The notes under the pieces were generated by a model, which searched no databases, had not been told where the DNA came from, and worked only from the letters and a program-made list of their open reading frames with translations. The position numbers were made by a program, and so were the translations under genes. Of a stretch of 64,000 bases of DNA, positions 12,045 through 22,780 are shown piece after piece (position 1 is the stretch's first letter; each line of letters opens with the position of its first letter). This DNA comes from Prunus persica (lineage: Eukaryota > Streptophyta > Magnoliopsida > Rosales > Rosaceae), in the NCBI RefSeq assembly GCF_000346465.2, contig NC_034016.1, forward strand, positions 10,969,805-11,033,804, in the 5' to 3' direction.

Positions 12045-12148
12045 GGAGCTCACTGGCTTCGGAGTCGTAGGAACTCCGAAGTTAAGCGAGTTGGGGGCTA
12101 GAGCAATCCCATGATGGGTGACCCACTGAGAAGTTGCTCGTGAGTTCT
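12045..12148 (+). ncRNA. 5S-rRNA-like domain in Cassandra 2, left LTR
   Basis: The 5S-like promoter boxes are retained (AAGTTAAGCGAGTTGGG; GATGGGTGACCCACTGAGAA, with one change from the other copies). Confidence 0.83.
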
Positions 12149-12390
12149 CAAAAACAATACCGTAAGGGCAGAGAGGGGGGCCCAAAGTGGACAATATCGT
12201 GCTACGACGGAGTTGATCCCGGGATGTGACAATTTGGTATCAAAGCCACTTTGCCGTGTGGTGTGAGTGTGCCGACGAGGACGTCGGGCCCTTAAGGGGG
12301 GTGGATTGTAAGATCCCACATCAACCAACGGAGAGGGGTTGATGTGCCTTATATGTGCACACCCGCATCCATCTAGCACAAGACTTTTTG

Positions 12391-12494
12391 GGAGCTCACT
12401 GGCTTCGGAGTCGTAGGAACTTCGAAGTTAAGCGAGTTGGGGGCTAGAGTAATCCCAGGATGGGTGACCCACTGGGAAGTTGCTCGTGAGTTCC
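12391..12494 (+). ncRNA. 5S-rRNA-like domain in Cassandra 2, right LTR
   Basis: Same domain. The A-box side reads AACTTCGAAGTTAAGCGAGT, one base off the 5S consensus. Confidence 0.83.
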
Positions 12495-12582
12495 CAGAAA
12501 CAAAACTGTGAGGGCAGAGAGGGGGGCTCAAAGCGGACAATATCGTGCTACGGCGGAGTTGATCCCGGGATGTGACAAGATG

Positions 12583-13300
12583 ACTAACTCCACTCCACTT
12601 TAGTTCGAAGAAAATTCAATTTTTTATTCAATGAAGTCTTCGAGAAAAATAACCCTCGGTAAAGGAAGGCACCCTTCAAGTAATGGTGGGTTAAAATAAC
12701 CGACGGCAGAAGAAGGCACCCTCTATATAAGTGGTGGGTAAACGTCTAAGAGTCCTCCAGGAGATGTAGGTCAAAAAGATCGCTGGAATTGCACCTCTGC
12801 TTCAGAAATGAGATGCACAGAACCCGTTCGACGAAATGCCTAAACCACCCGGGCTGGGAGAGTTCATCGCTGTGCGATGCACGCAATGCGCGCGCTTGTT
12901 TGTTTGTTTTTTTTTTTTAACACAGCCTGGCCAAAACAACATCATTTTGGACCAGGCTTTAAAAGTGGCGCTGATGTGTTTTTATTTTATTTTTAAAAAC
13001 CTGGCCAAAACGACGTCGTTTTGGACCAGGGTTTTTTTTTTTAAATGTAAAAATATAAGGAAACTGCTGTGCTGCTGGGCCATTCTATTGGGCTTTTTAA
13101 TTTATATTATTCATTACTTAATTGGGTTTCCATTTTTTATAATTCCTTACTTAATTGAGTTTTAAGTGAGAGTTATCTTTATTCAATTGGGTTTTGGGAA
13201 TTCCTTATTTAATTGGGATTGGAATTCTCTATATAAAAGACCAGTTTATTCAATTGGGTATGCATCACAAGAATCCTACGTTTTTTCTTCTTCTTGAGTA
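12583..13300. other. Gypsy debris, then 5' region of a hAT transposase gene
   Basis: The left half continues the gypsy-type sequence interrupted by Cassandra 2. The right half holds two copies of a palindromic block: a degraded one at about 12924-12956 and CCAAAACGACGTCGTTTTGG near 13005. After these come short repeats of TTAATTGGGTTT and a TATATAAAAG promoter-like motif ~70 bases before the transposase start. No hAT terminal repeat was found on this side. Confidence 0.4.
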
Positions 13301-15628
13301 ATGGAACGGTACTTTCAGAGAAAGAGTTTAAATCCTCCTTCAAATAATCCGAGTAGTTCAAATCCTCCCTCAAATAATCCAGCTAGTTCCAACCCTCCTT
13401 CAAATAATCCAGCTAGTTCAAATCAACCTTCAAATAATCCGCCTACTTCACATCCTCCTTTGAATAATTCGGGTAGTCCAAAATGTTCGCAAGTCACTGA
13501 GTTCGGGGAGAGTAATCGACGCTTTCTTGTGAAACGGTTTGATTCATTTGTTTGGTTGGAGTATAGTAAAGAGAAAGATGCTGCATTTTATCTTCATTGT
13601 TATCTTTTTAAATGTGACTTTGATAAACAAGGAAAGGCTGGAAGCCATGTCTTCACTGAGAAAGGGTTTAAAAATTGGAGGAAGGGACCCGACAGTTTTT
13701 GGGACCATGTTGGACAAGTTGGAAGTCTTCACAATAAAGCTACACAACATTGTACAGATTTAATGAATCAGAAGCAACACGTTGAAACCATTGTGATCAA
13801 GCAGACAGACCAAGCTCGTATTAATTGTCGTATTCTATTAACTGCCACACTTGATTGCACTAGATATTTATTGCGACAAGGTCTTCCTTTTCGTGACCAT
13901 GATGAAAGTGAAACATCTAGCAATAAGGGTAATTATGTGGAGCTTTTGCAATTTCTTGTCGATCATGGTGAGAAAGTTTGTGCCGTTGTGTTTGAAAACG
14001 CTCCAAGGAATCTCAAGTATATTGCTCCTACAATTCAAAAAGATCTTATCAATTCTTGTGCCGCTGAAACCATTGATGCAATTATTAGTGATATGGACGA
14101 TGCATTCTTTTCTATATTGGTAGATGAATCACATGATGTTTCAATAAGAGAGCAAATGGTAGTGGTGTTGCGTTATGTGAACAAAAAAGGGCAAGTAATT
14201 GAAAGGTTTGTGGGTGTCCAATATGTCTCTGATACGACTAGTAGCAAATTGAAAGAGGCAATTGAGCAGTTGATTTCTTCAACAAATTTGAGCATGTCCA
14301 GGCTACGATGACAGGGGTATGATGGCGCTAGTAATATGAGAGGTGAGCTCAATGGTCTTAAAACACAGATTTTGAGAGAATATCCTCAAACATATTATGT
14401 CCATTGTTTTGCACATCAACTACAACTAGCTCTTGTAGCCGTGGCAAAGGGAAATGAAAACATTGCTACTTTCTTCACAACGGCTAGTAGTGTCGTTAAT
14501 ATTATTGAAGCATCGAGTAAGAGTTCTGATGCGCTTAGAGAGCAATAACAAAAAGATATTATGGAAACTCTTGAAATTGATGATCTTGAAATAGGGCGAG
14601 GGTTAAATCAAGAGACTACTCTTAAACATCCTTGTGACACACGTTGGAACTCACATTATGATACTTTACTTAGTATTAATATTATGTTTCATCCCGTGGT
14701 GAAGGTGCTTGAATGGATTGTTGATGATGTCAACCAAGATAATTTAGGTGAAGCAAATATGTTGTTGAAAGAAATACAAAATTTTGACTTTGTGTTTCAC
14801 TTATATTTGATGAGATTTATATTGGGAATCACAAATGATTTGTCAAAGGCATTACAAAAGAAAGATCAAGATATTGTGAATGTGATGATGTTGGTCCAAA
14901 GATGTAAGCAAAAGCTACAATCCGTGAGGCATGATGACTTTGATGATTTGTTCAAGGAAGTATCAATATTTTGTGGTAAAAATGATATTGACGTTCCTAA
15001 CATAGATGATTTATTTGTACCACAAGGTAGATCAAGACGTAAAGCTCAGAAAATCACAAACCGCCATTATTATCGTGTGAACTTATTTCTTACTATCATT
15101 GATAAGCAACTAGTGAAATTGAATAATCGCTTCACTAAGGTAAATACTGAATTGCTTCTTTGTATGGCATGTTTGAGTCCGACTTATAATTTTGCAGCTT
15201 TTGACAAACAGAAAATACTTTGTTTTGCTAAATTTTACCCTCAAGAATTTAATGACCGAGACCTCATGAAACTTGAAGATCAACTTGGGCTTTATATTGT
15301 TGATATGCAGAGCATCACAGAGTTTTCATCATTAAACGGAATTACTGATCTAGCAGAAAAATTGGTGAATACAGGAAGGAATAGAATATACAACTATGTG
15401 TATTTACTTCTTACATTAGCTTTAGTTTTACCCGTTGCAACTGCTTCGGTTGGGAGAGCTTTTTCAACTATGAATATTGTGAAAACACCATTGCGTAACA
15501 AAATGGGGAATCCATGGTTGAGTGATAGCTTGGTTGTTTACATTGAGATATATGTTTTTTCTTGTATTAGTAATGCAAATATAATGCGACGTTTTCATGA
15601 TATGAAACCTCGACAGCAACAATTGTAG
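13301..15628 (+). pseudogene. TTF-type hAT transposase, two in-frame stops
   Basis: A single frame of 776 codons is broken by TGA at 14309-14311 (codon 337) and TAA at 14546-14548 (codon 416). There are no frameshifts. The N-terminus has a low-complexity Pro/Ser/Asn repeat (SNPPSNNPASSN type), then a TTF-type zinc-finger region, then a DUF4371-like transposase core (ILVDESHDVSIREQMVVVLR), then VHCFAHQLQLALVAVAKG, DTRWNSHYDTL and the hAT C-terminal dimerisation segment VLPVATASVGRAFSTMNIVK. This is the zinc finger MYM-type protein 1-like group of plant hAT transposases. The rest of the frame is well preserved, so inactivation may be recent. Confidence 0.88.
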
Positions 15629-16023
15629 ATTAATTGTAATGTTATTATTTTAATTAATTATGAATAACATTAGTATTGTTTAAATTATAAGAATGTTTAG
15701 TTGTCCTTTTTTTTTTTTGTTTTTGTTTTTGGTTTTTTGTTTTGTTTTTGGGTTTTGAGCTCTTAGCTTTTAAAAATTGCACCTCCGTTGAAAAATTCCT
15801 AGATCCGCCACTAACTATATATATATGATGTAATCCAACCTTTCTAACCCTTTCCAAATATAGTTTTTTTTTTTAATGAAGTTGATATGAATTATTATAA
15901 AATTAACATATTAATTATATATATATGTTTTGTTGGCTGGGTGGGTATAGGACAAATTTTATTTTGTTTTGTTGGATAATCGTCTATTATATTGGGTAAT
16001 ATTTTGGATTTAATTAGGATGGG
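15629..16023. other. 3' flank of the TTF-type hAT gene
   Basis: The segment AAATTCCTAGATCCGCCACT near 15794-15813 looks like the right terminal repeat of such an element (TAGTGGCGGATCTAGG read outward-in), but no left partner was seen. The rest is T-rich and AT-rich sequence. Confidence 0.35.
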
Positions 16024-16031
16024 GGTGTAGT
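16024..16031. repeat. 8-bp target site duplication GGTGTAGT, left
   Basis: Identical to 19855-19862, immediately outside the two ends of the hAT element. Eight bases is the hAT family's duplication length. Confidence 0.9.
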
Positions 16032-16645
16032 TAGGGATGGCAATAATACCCGTCGGGTCGGGTCTCCGTCGGGTCCTCGGCCCTAACGGGGGGAGTTTTC
16101 GGGGGGAAATCGGGGCCGGGTACGGGGATCCCCGAATTTGCAAAATCCCCAACCGGGGATGGGCCGGGGATGGGATTGTCATCCCCATCCCCGAACCCGG
16201 CCCGATAAGTAATATATTTATTTATAATTAATATATATATTAATATAATATAATAAACAAAATTAACCTAGAGAGTCGCTATCTGTCTGTCGCTCCTTAT
16301 TCCTTCCTCCTACACGGCTGCTATCTTCTCAAATTCTATGAGCAAGTACTGCACATCAAGTTTACTGTCAGCAATAAGGTTCTCTCTCTTTGACAATTTT
16401 TATATTGTTTACTATATTGTCTATAAGCAATTAACACCACAAAAGCTGTTTTGATTTGATAATTTTATATTGTTTTACAGCTTTAACACCACAAAAGCTG
16501 TTTTGATTTGATAATTTTATATTGTTTTAGTTTATATTCTTTAGATTTTTTGCGGGCCAAACTCTCTGTGAATAAGTCAGGAATACTAGAGTTTATATAT
16601 CCTAGAGATATATCTTCTTCTGGAAGAATCAAAGCCAAGATCGTC

Positions 16646-16839
16646 AAACTGTTGAGGCCTTTCTCATGAACTATAAGCCACTTCAAGTTATAAGGTATAA
16701 GCTATTTGGAGGTCCAGAAAGCGACCAACTCCTTCAAAGAAAAAATAGGACAAGGGGGTTACGGTAGTGTGTACAAAGGCAAATCAAATGACGGCTGTCT
16801 TGTAGCGGTGAAGGGGTTTAGGACAATAGACAATAGTTG
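16646..16839 (+). pseudogene. Captured LRK10L-type receptor kinase fragment inside the hAT element
   Basis: One frame gives VEAFLMNYKPLQVIRY. After a one-base shift the next gives YLEVQKATNSFKEKIGQGGY, then GSVYKGK and LVAVKGF. This is the juxtamembrane region and the Gly-rich loop plus VAVK lysine of the LRK10-like / rust-resistance-kinase family. It ends soon after the VAVK lysine at a TGA. It lies between the left terminal repeat and the transposase start, in the same orientation, so it may be part of the transposase transcript's 5' UTR intron. It is non-functional as a kinase. Confidence 0.8.
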
Positions 16840-17077
16840 AAACAAAGTGATTGTTGTTTCGACTGCAAGGCCTATGCATGTTTTGATTTGATAAAAGCTA
16901 TTCTTTGTCTGATATGCATGCTTTGTTCTAATAAAAGCTATACCTTTTTTTTTATATGCATTCTTTATTCTTTTCCTTTTGAGAATATATTTTTTGTCAT
17001 GACTAATTCTTTTCTTGTTGTTTGATATTTTACCTTCCAATTGATGTATCAGTCTTTATAATTTTTTTTTTTCCTAG

Positions 17078-19497
17078 ATGAGTGACGACAATGAAGAGAC
17101 TCAAGTTCCTGAAACCCAAATTGAGGAGGATAACAACCCTACACCAAATGAAAATGATAGCAATCCTGCAGTAACTGAAAATAACGACACAGAAGCCACA
17201 ATTTCAACTCAAGCTGCTATGAATAAAAGGAAAGGTAGATCTCCTGCTTGGGAACATTTTGAAAAGAAAGAAATTCGAGGTCAAATAAAAGCTGTGTGCA
17301 TTCATTGTAAGAATATCTTAGGCGCAAGTAGCAAGAATGGGACTAGACATTTACTTGATCATGTAAAGTCTTGTCTTTATAAAAGACAAAGAACCATAGA
17401 TCAATCAATGTTGAATCCTACAAAGTTGAGTGATGGGAGTGTCAAACTTGGCACTTATAATTTTGACCACGACCATGCCAGGAAGGCACTTGCAAATATG
17501 ATTATTCTTCATGAGTATCCATTATCCATAGTTGATCATATTGGATTCAAGATGTATTCCAATGCTTTGCAACCATTATTTAAGGTGTGTTCTCGAAACA
17601 CAATCAAGAAGGACATATTTAAGGTTTTTGAAGTTGAGAGGGAGAAAACAATGAAGTTGTTGGACACCAACAGAAGTAGAATTGCCATTACAACGGATAT
17701 GTGGACATCGAATAATCAAAAGAGAGGATTCATGACTATCACATCACATTTCATTGATGATGCATGGAATTTACAAAGCCGACTAATAAGGTAAAAGTAA
17801 TATACTTTTCTTATTTGAATTATTAATCCTATTTTTTTAAAAAAAATAATTAGATTGTGACTTATTTGGGTTTTACTATAGGTTTATATATGTTCCATGT
17901 CCACACACGGCGGAGGTACTTGCTGATGCTTTATTGGAATGCATGTTCGAATGGAATCTTGACCGTAAGTTGTCTACCTTAACTGTAGATAATTGTTCTA
18001 CAAATGATTCCATGATTGCGATAGTGTTAGATAAGATTTGCTCGAGTTCACTTATGTTAGATGGACGTTTATTCCACATGCGGTGTTGTGCTCATATTTT
18101 GAATTTGATAGTGAGAGATGGCTTAGAGGTGATTAAAAAAAGTATTGAGAAAATTAGGTACAGTGTTGCATTTTGGCTAGGAACCCAAAAAAGAGAGGAG
18201 AAATTTCTTGAAGCGGCCAGGCAATTGAGAGTTCCAACCTCTAAAATGTTAGAACTTGATTGTAAGACTAGATGGAACTCTACATATTCCATGCTTAAGA
18301 CTGCAATGATATACAAAGATGTTTTTCCTCGTTTGAAGCACCGTGAGCCATTGTACAAAGAAGTGCCTAGTGAAAGTGATTGGGCAAAGACAAAGGAGCT
18401 TGTTGATAAGTTGGCCATGTTTTATGATGTGACTGTTCTTTTTTCAGGGACCAAGTATCCTACTGCCAATCTTTACTTTAAGAATATTTGTGCTATTAGA
18501 TTAGCAATTTATGATTGGCTTAGTTCTGAACAAGAAGAGGTGCAAGCAATGGCATTACATATGCAAACAAAGTTTGAGAAGTATTGGGATACAGTGCATG
18601 GTTTGATGGGAGTTGCAAGTATTTTGGATCCAAGGTATAAGATGAAACAAATTGAATTTTTATGCCCTCTAATATATTCAAACAACGCAGCTCAAGAGAT
18701 TAAGAAATATAAAGATATTCTCTATGACTTGGTCAAGGAGTATCAGTCAAGATCTCAACAAAGTCAACAGGTGCAATCTGAATCTTTGATTCCTACTTCG
18801 TCATCTAGACCATCTATGCCTAAACTTGATTTGGTAAAGCAATTAGATGTGTTTGTTTCTCACTCCACTACCCATGGACATGTTAAATCTGAGTTGGATC
18901 ATTATCTAGAAGAGTCTCTTTTACCTAGGAATGATGATGATGATTTTGATATATTATGTTGGTGGAAATCAAATGGGATCAAATATCCTACTTTGCATGA
19001 TATTGCTAGAGATATTTTGGCCATTCCTGTATCCACAGTTGCTTCAGAGTCTTGCTTTAGTACTAGTGGAAGGATTATAAGCCCTCATCGTAGCCGGCTT
19101 CATTCAAACACAGTAGAGGCATTGATGTGCGCTCGCGATTGGTTATGGAGTGAGATAAGAGGTATTGAAATATTTTTATGCTTATATTTTTCATATTAAG
19201 TAAAACATTTTATTGTTGTTTTCTAATATTTTTTTTTTATTTATACTGTTAGCTTCAAGCCCTAATGAGAAGGAAGCTAGAAGAGTTACCGTTCAAGATG
19301 AAGAAGTTGATAATAATGAGGAAGAGGTAACATTCTTATATTTAATAGGTCTCTTTAATTTTTTAAATAGATTTTTCTTATATTGGCCAGTTTCTCATTT
19401 TCTTTTAAATAATTGTAATGTTTTATCTTATTATTTATTTTTTCTTTTGTAGGAGTCTACCATTGAAACAGAGAACATATCTTTGTTTTTTGATTAA
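17078..19497 (+). CDS. hAT transposase (BED zinc finger, RICESLEEPER/Ac-like), four exons
   Basis: Exons 17078..17790, 17882..19161, 19253..19326 and 19453..19497; 703 residues, no stops, GT-AG introns of 91, 91 and 126 bases with matching phases. The N-terminus is acidic. A BED-type zinc finger follows at about residues 55-105 (CIHCKN, then HLLDHVKSC). The RNase H-like catalytic residues appear present: Asp207 in ITTDMWTSNN, Asp274 in LTVDNCSTND and a Glu near 627 in VASESCFSTSGR. Also present are TRWNST and the hATC dimerisation region ending DWLWSE. The last two exons encode a short acidic tail. TTTTTCCTAG directly before the ATG could be the acceptor of a 5' UTR intron. The protein should cut and paste its own element, and all parts needed look present. 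Confidence 0.88.
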
Positions 19498-19854
19498 AGC
19501 TATGAATGATGGAGCGTAGGAGAGTTCATTGAAATTGTGAAGTTTTATTTGATAACAGGATATTGTTAATATTTCTTTAGGATTGGTTTTCTAATTTAAG
19601 ACTAGAAGGATTTATTGTGCTTACTGAAAAAGTTTCTAAATATTTGGATTGAGAAATTATTTTAACAAGAAATATCTTATTAAAAACCGGGGATTGGGGC
19701 GGGTATGGGAGACACTTCCCCGACGGGGACGGGGACGGGGATTCCCCGAAAAGCCTAAACCGGGGATTGGGGCGGGGACGGGGACGGGGATGGGGAGCGG
19801 GGACGGGGATGGTATTGCCATACCCGGCCCCTAACCGGCCCGTTGCCATCCCTA

Positions 19855-19862
19855 GGTGTAGT
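19855..19862. repeat. 8-bp target site duplication GGTGTAGT, right
   Basis: Right-hand copy of the hAT target duplication at 16024-16031. Confidence 0.9.
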
Positions 19863-20347
19863 TTATGGTTGGGTAGTGGGCCCACTTGAGGCAATTTTCT
19901 TTATCACCAATGACTTTCACTCTTTTTCGTTTCTTTATTTAGTATTCAAAAACGACCCTGTTTGGGCAAAGTCAAGATAGGGTATCACTATCAAGATATC
20001 TTTTTCATTCGCAAAGCAACGCCGCAACCTCCATTTACACTGCCTTTGCAAGTTTTCATATGCTAATTGAGCGGTGCACTACGTAGGAGGACCTCATCAT
20101 CAAGATGATTGTTGGAGCTTCCAGGCAATGGCCTCGCTTTGCCAGTCACACAACGCTTTCTCTGCAACCTTTCAAAAATTCCCCGCCGCGTCTTGACCAT
20201 GAGTTTGCCGTGTCGGAAGTCTCTTGACTGTGTCCAAGGCGTTGACCCGTGTCCAAGGCATGTCAGAGGCGTATTCGCGCCTTGTCCGAGTGTCCAAGTG
20301 TCGGACACGCCGACACTTCAGCTCACTACCGTGTCCATGCAACATAG
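19863..20347. other. Mixed sequence without a clear gene
   Basis: About 20125-20330 is GC-rich, and one plus-strand frame starts MASLCQSHNAFSATFQKFPA, which looks like a plastid or mitochondrial targeting peptide, but it soon hits stops. It could be a captured or decayed gene start. I cannot name the gene. Confidence 0.3.
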
Positions 20348-20663
20348 TCCTCAAGGAGATGCATGACAATTACAAATAAAGCATCCTTCGGGAGACGCAT
20401 GTCAAACATACCGCTGTCCAAAAGCGTCCTCAAGGAGATGGAAGGCAATTACAAATAAAGGGCCATCCGGGAAACGCATGTCAAATAGACTGTTGTCCAA
20501 AAGCGACCTCAAAGAGATGCATGACAATTATAAATAAAGCATCCTCCAAGAGATGCAGGTCAAACAGACCGTTGTCCAAAAGCATCTTCAGGGAAACGCA
20601 AGACAACTATAATGAAGCATTCTCCAGGAGACACAAGCCAAACATACCATCATCTAAAAGCAA
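20348..20663. repeat. 79-bp tandem repeat, four copies
   Basis: Units begin at 20348, 20427, 20506 and 20585, spaced exactly 79 bases. Each has two half-units of the type GGAGATGCATGACAA and GAGACGCATGTCAAA, so the array may derive from an older ~40-bp repeat. A related phrase (CCTCCAGGAGATGTAGGTCA) occurs near 12755 in gypsy debris, which suggests a retrotransposon origin. Confidence 0.85.
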
Positions 20664-21206
20664 CCAAGGCGTCAACAGGTCATTCAAGAAGTTCACAAGA
20701 CTTAACACAAATTGAAGTTAAAGAAATAACTAAAGTTTTCATAGCAAAAGTGACCAACTAGCCAGACTTTAACAAAGAACAGGCAATCAATAGATCCAGA
20801 AGTTCAAAAATATTAGTGAGCAGCTGACGTGCCTAAGTTCTGTGTTCATGACGGCATCTGCTCACCTCAAGCAGAAGATAGAAGTCAGTTGGTGACAAGA
20901 ACTCACATATAACAAAGCTTTGGATATGTGGGTAAAGCATATCAGCAGTTTGAGACATACCATAACAAGACATTGCACCAGTTGGCCAGCTCAACAACCA
21001 CCCAGTCCAAGCTAACCTAAACACATCATAGCTGCTCAGTCAATTCCATGATTGGCCCCTGCACCATGAATGAATCTCAAAAACCTCATCCCGTTAGGAA
21101 CCCAACTTAGAAAAGGAGCTCGACCTTCAGAAGGAAGCCCATATGCAGTTGGAAAGACTGATAAATATTTCTCATATCCTGCATTCCACGTAAGTGCCAT
21201 GCAGAA
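20664..21206. other. Sequence without recognised genes, left of an LTR
   Basis: No protein motif seen. It may be internal gypsy sequence, given the array on one side and the LTR on the other. Confidence 0.3.
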
Positions 21207-21807
21207 GTTGGGAACACATATTTTGACAACTAATAGATGGACGACATGTGAAAAAGGAATATTCTTTAGGAAAACTGATTACCCTACTTAAATCCTATTT
21301 AATTATGGAAATTATCTTGGATTTAATATGTGAATATCTCCCCCAACCAAGGATGAGATTTCCATCAAATCTCCTTGATTAATTCCAATATCCTATTTAT
21401 GGGTAAGAATAATCCTGACCAAATAAGGATTATTCTTCAAACCCTAGCCTACAAGGAATCTATAAATACATGGCCACATCACACATATGAGGTAATATGA
21501 TTTCTACCCTTGAAACGCCCTTTGTCTCACGCCACTCCTTTCTTCATGGCTGTGGCCATTCTCACACATGGCTCCAACCATCCGGCTCTTCCCATGAGAG
21601 AGGATCTCCATCCTTTCCGTTATCTCAATATCTTTTTCAAGAATATTTAACTGACTTAGGTATCAGAGGGCCTTTGGATAACACACCCAAGGTGTGGTCT
21701 ATTTGCTTCGGTCTTTTTCGTAGGGATTGAGGAAAAAGAGAGAGAAGGATGCTCGAAGGGTGAAGAATCTACACGTGAATATTTTCCGTGTGGAAATTTG
21801 CTCAAAC
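21207..21807 (+). mobile_element. Ty3/gypsy-type LTR, copy 2 (probable solo LTR)
   Basis: Aligns with copy 1 from GGAACACAT through CTATAAATACATGG to TTTGCTCAAAC. After that point it diverges at once from the primer-binding region seen after copies 1 and 3, so it is probably a solo LTR. It includes ACTGACTTAGGTATCAGAGG, shared with copy 3. No clear 5-bp target duplication was found. Confidence 0.6.
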
Positions 21808-22780
21808 AAAGGTTCTAGAACATTGTCCCAAACATTGGGGCCCGAATGGTTGTGTAGACCAATCTTATGGATTTGTATGACATATTGTGCCTCCCTCTTT
21901 GAACCACAAAGCAAAGGATTTAAATGGTTTTATGTATGTGCCGATCCAAATATTTGACATATAGCAATATATCAATCGACCCATGATTCTAAGGGGTTGT
22001 TTGACAACCATTTCTTTTTCTTTATTTTTTTTAAAAAAATTGAAAATTGAAAACATGTTCGGTAACAAATTTTGTTTTCAGTTTTTTTTTTTTAAAAAAG
22101 TGAAATCTAGTTTTCAAAATCACCCTTATTTTTTAAAACAACTTTAAAGTGTTTTCAGTCTTCAATTATTGTTTTCATTTTTTTGGCTCTTATTTCATTA
22201 ATTAATTTTGCATCACCGCACATGAAATATGAATACTCATTATTTGGGACCTTCGAACTTGGACCTGACCGCTCTATTCTTGCGTTTGGTTACGAACCCG
22301 GTTCAAGGCTCTGGACCTTCGTATCCAAAATTCACAAAAAAAATATCCTAATCCCAAAAAAATAAAATTTCGCTAAAAAATAGTAAGAACTTTTTGTAAC
22401 ATGTACTTTCATTCTATGATCTGAAATTCACAAATTGACTCCAAAAGTTTCATTTCCTAGTTTCATATAAAACTGAAAACTTAAATAGTTACCGAACAAC
22501 TTTTGTTCATTTTTAAATTTTCACTTTTTTTGAAAACTGAAATTAGTTACCAAACAAGTTTTCAATTTTTAATTTTTGAAAAATGAAAAATGATTTTTGA
22601 AAATTGAAATGGTTATCAAATGAGCCATAAGTTAATTTCATTGGACACTTCTTTTGCATTTTTAGGTTTATATGAGTTTTAGTTTCAAAGCATTTGAGCC
22701 TATTTAAGTGAGATTTTTGCTATATTTGAAAGCTTTTTTTTTAATATAAAAATTAACATTTTTGCTATGTTCGAATTTTC
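21808..22780. mobile_element. MITE-like foldback region
   Basis: At about 21992-22626 the left end reads GGGGTTGTTTGACAACCATT and the right end, inverted, GGCTCATTTGATAACCATTT, with long A/T-rich inner arms (TTTTGAAAATTGAAA types). The ends resemble those of the 6836-7149 MITE. The arms are imperfect, so the borders are approximate. The bases either side show nothing else. Confidence 0.45.

Larger units (their letters stand above)
11961..12577 (+). mobile_element. Cassandra TRIM retrotransposon, copy 2 (complete, 617 bp)
   Basis: LTRs 11961-12231 and 12307-12577, each 271 bp, have the same layout as copy 1: TGTAAGATCC start, GATGTGACA end, primer-binding site TTTGGTATCAAAGCC (one change from copy 1) and a purine tract before the right LTR. 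Perfect AGATG duplications flank it. It has the same orientation and length as copy 1, but the duplications differ, so the two are independent insertions. Confidence 0.93.
16032..19854 (+). mobile_element. Complete hAT transposon, 3823 bp, possibly autonomous
   Basis: The ends are TAGGGATGGCAA and its exact inverted copy TTGCCATCCCTA, flanked by a perfect 8-bp duplication (GGTGTAGT). About 170 bases inside each end are very GC-rich, built from repeated GGGGAC/GGGGAT units (16060-16205 and 19687-19850) that contrast with the AT-rich interior. These are likely transposase-binding subterminal repeats. Inside are a four-exon transposase gene without stops (17078-19497) and a fragment of a host receptor kinase gene (16646-16839). 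A ~50-bp tandem duplication (TTAACACCACAAAAGCTG unit) sits at about 16430-16530. Confidence 0.92.

Noticed and set aside
9845..12494. Four 5S rRNA genes
   Set aside because: The sequences keep the internal promoter boxes but sit in LTRs with target duplications and lack proper 5S termini, so they are Cassandra, not a 5S array.
15790..15815. Assigning element borders to the TTF-type hAT copy
   Set aside because: A right-end candidate (CTAGATCCGCCACT) exists, but no inverted partner or 8-bp duplication was found on the left.
20348..20663. A CRISPR-like array
   Set aside because: The units are contiguous 79-bp repeats without unique spacers, in a plant genome.
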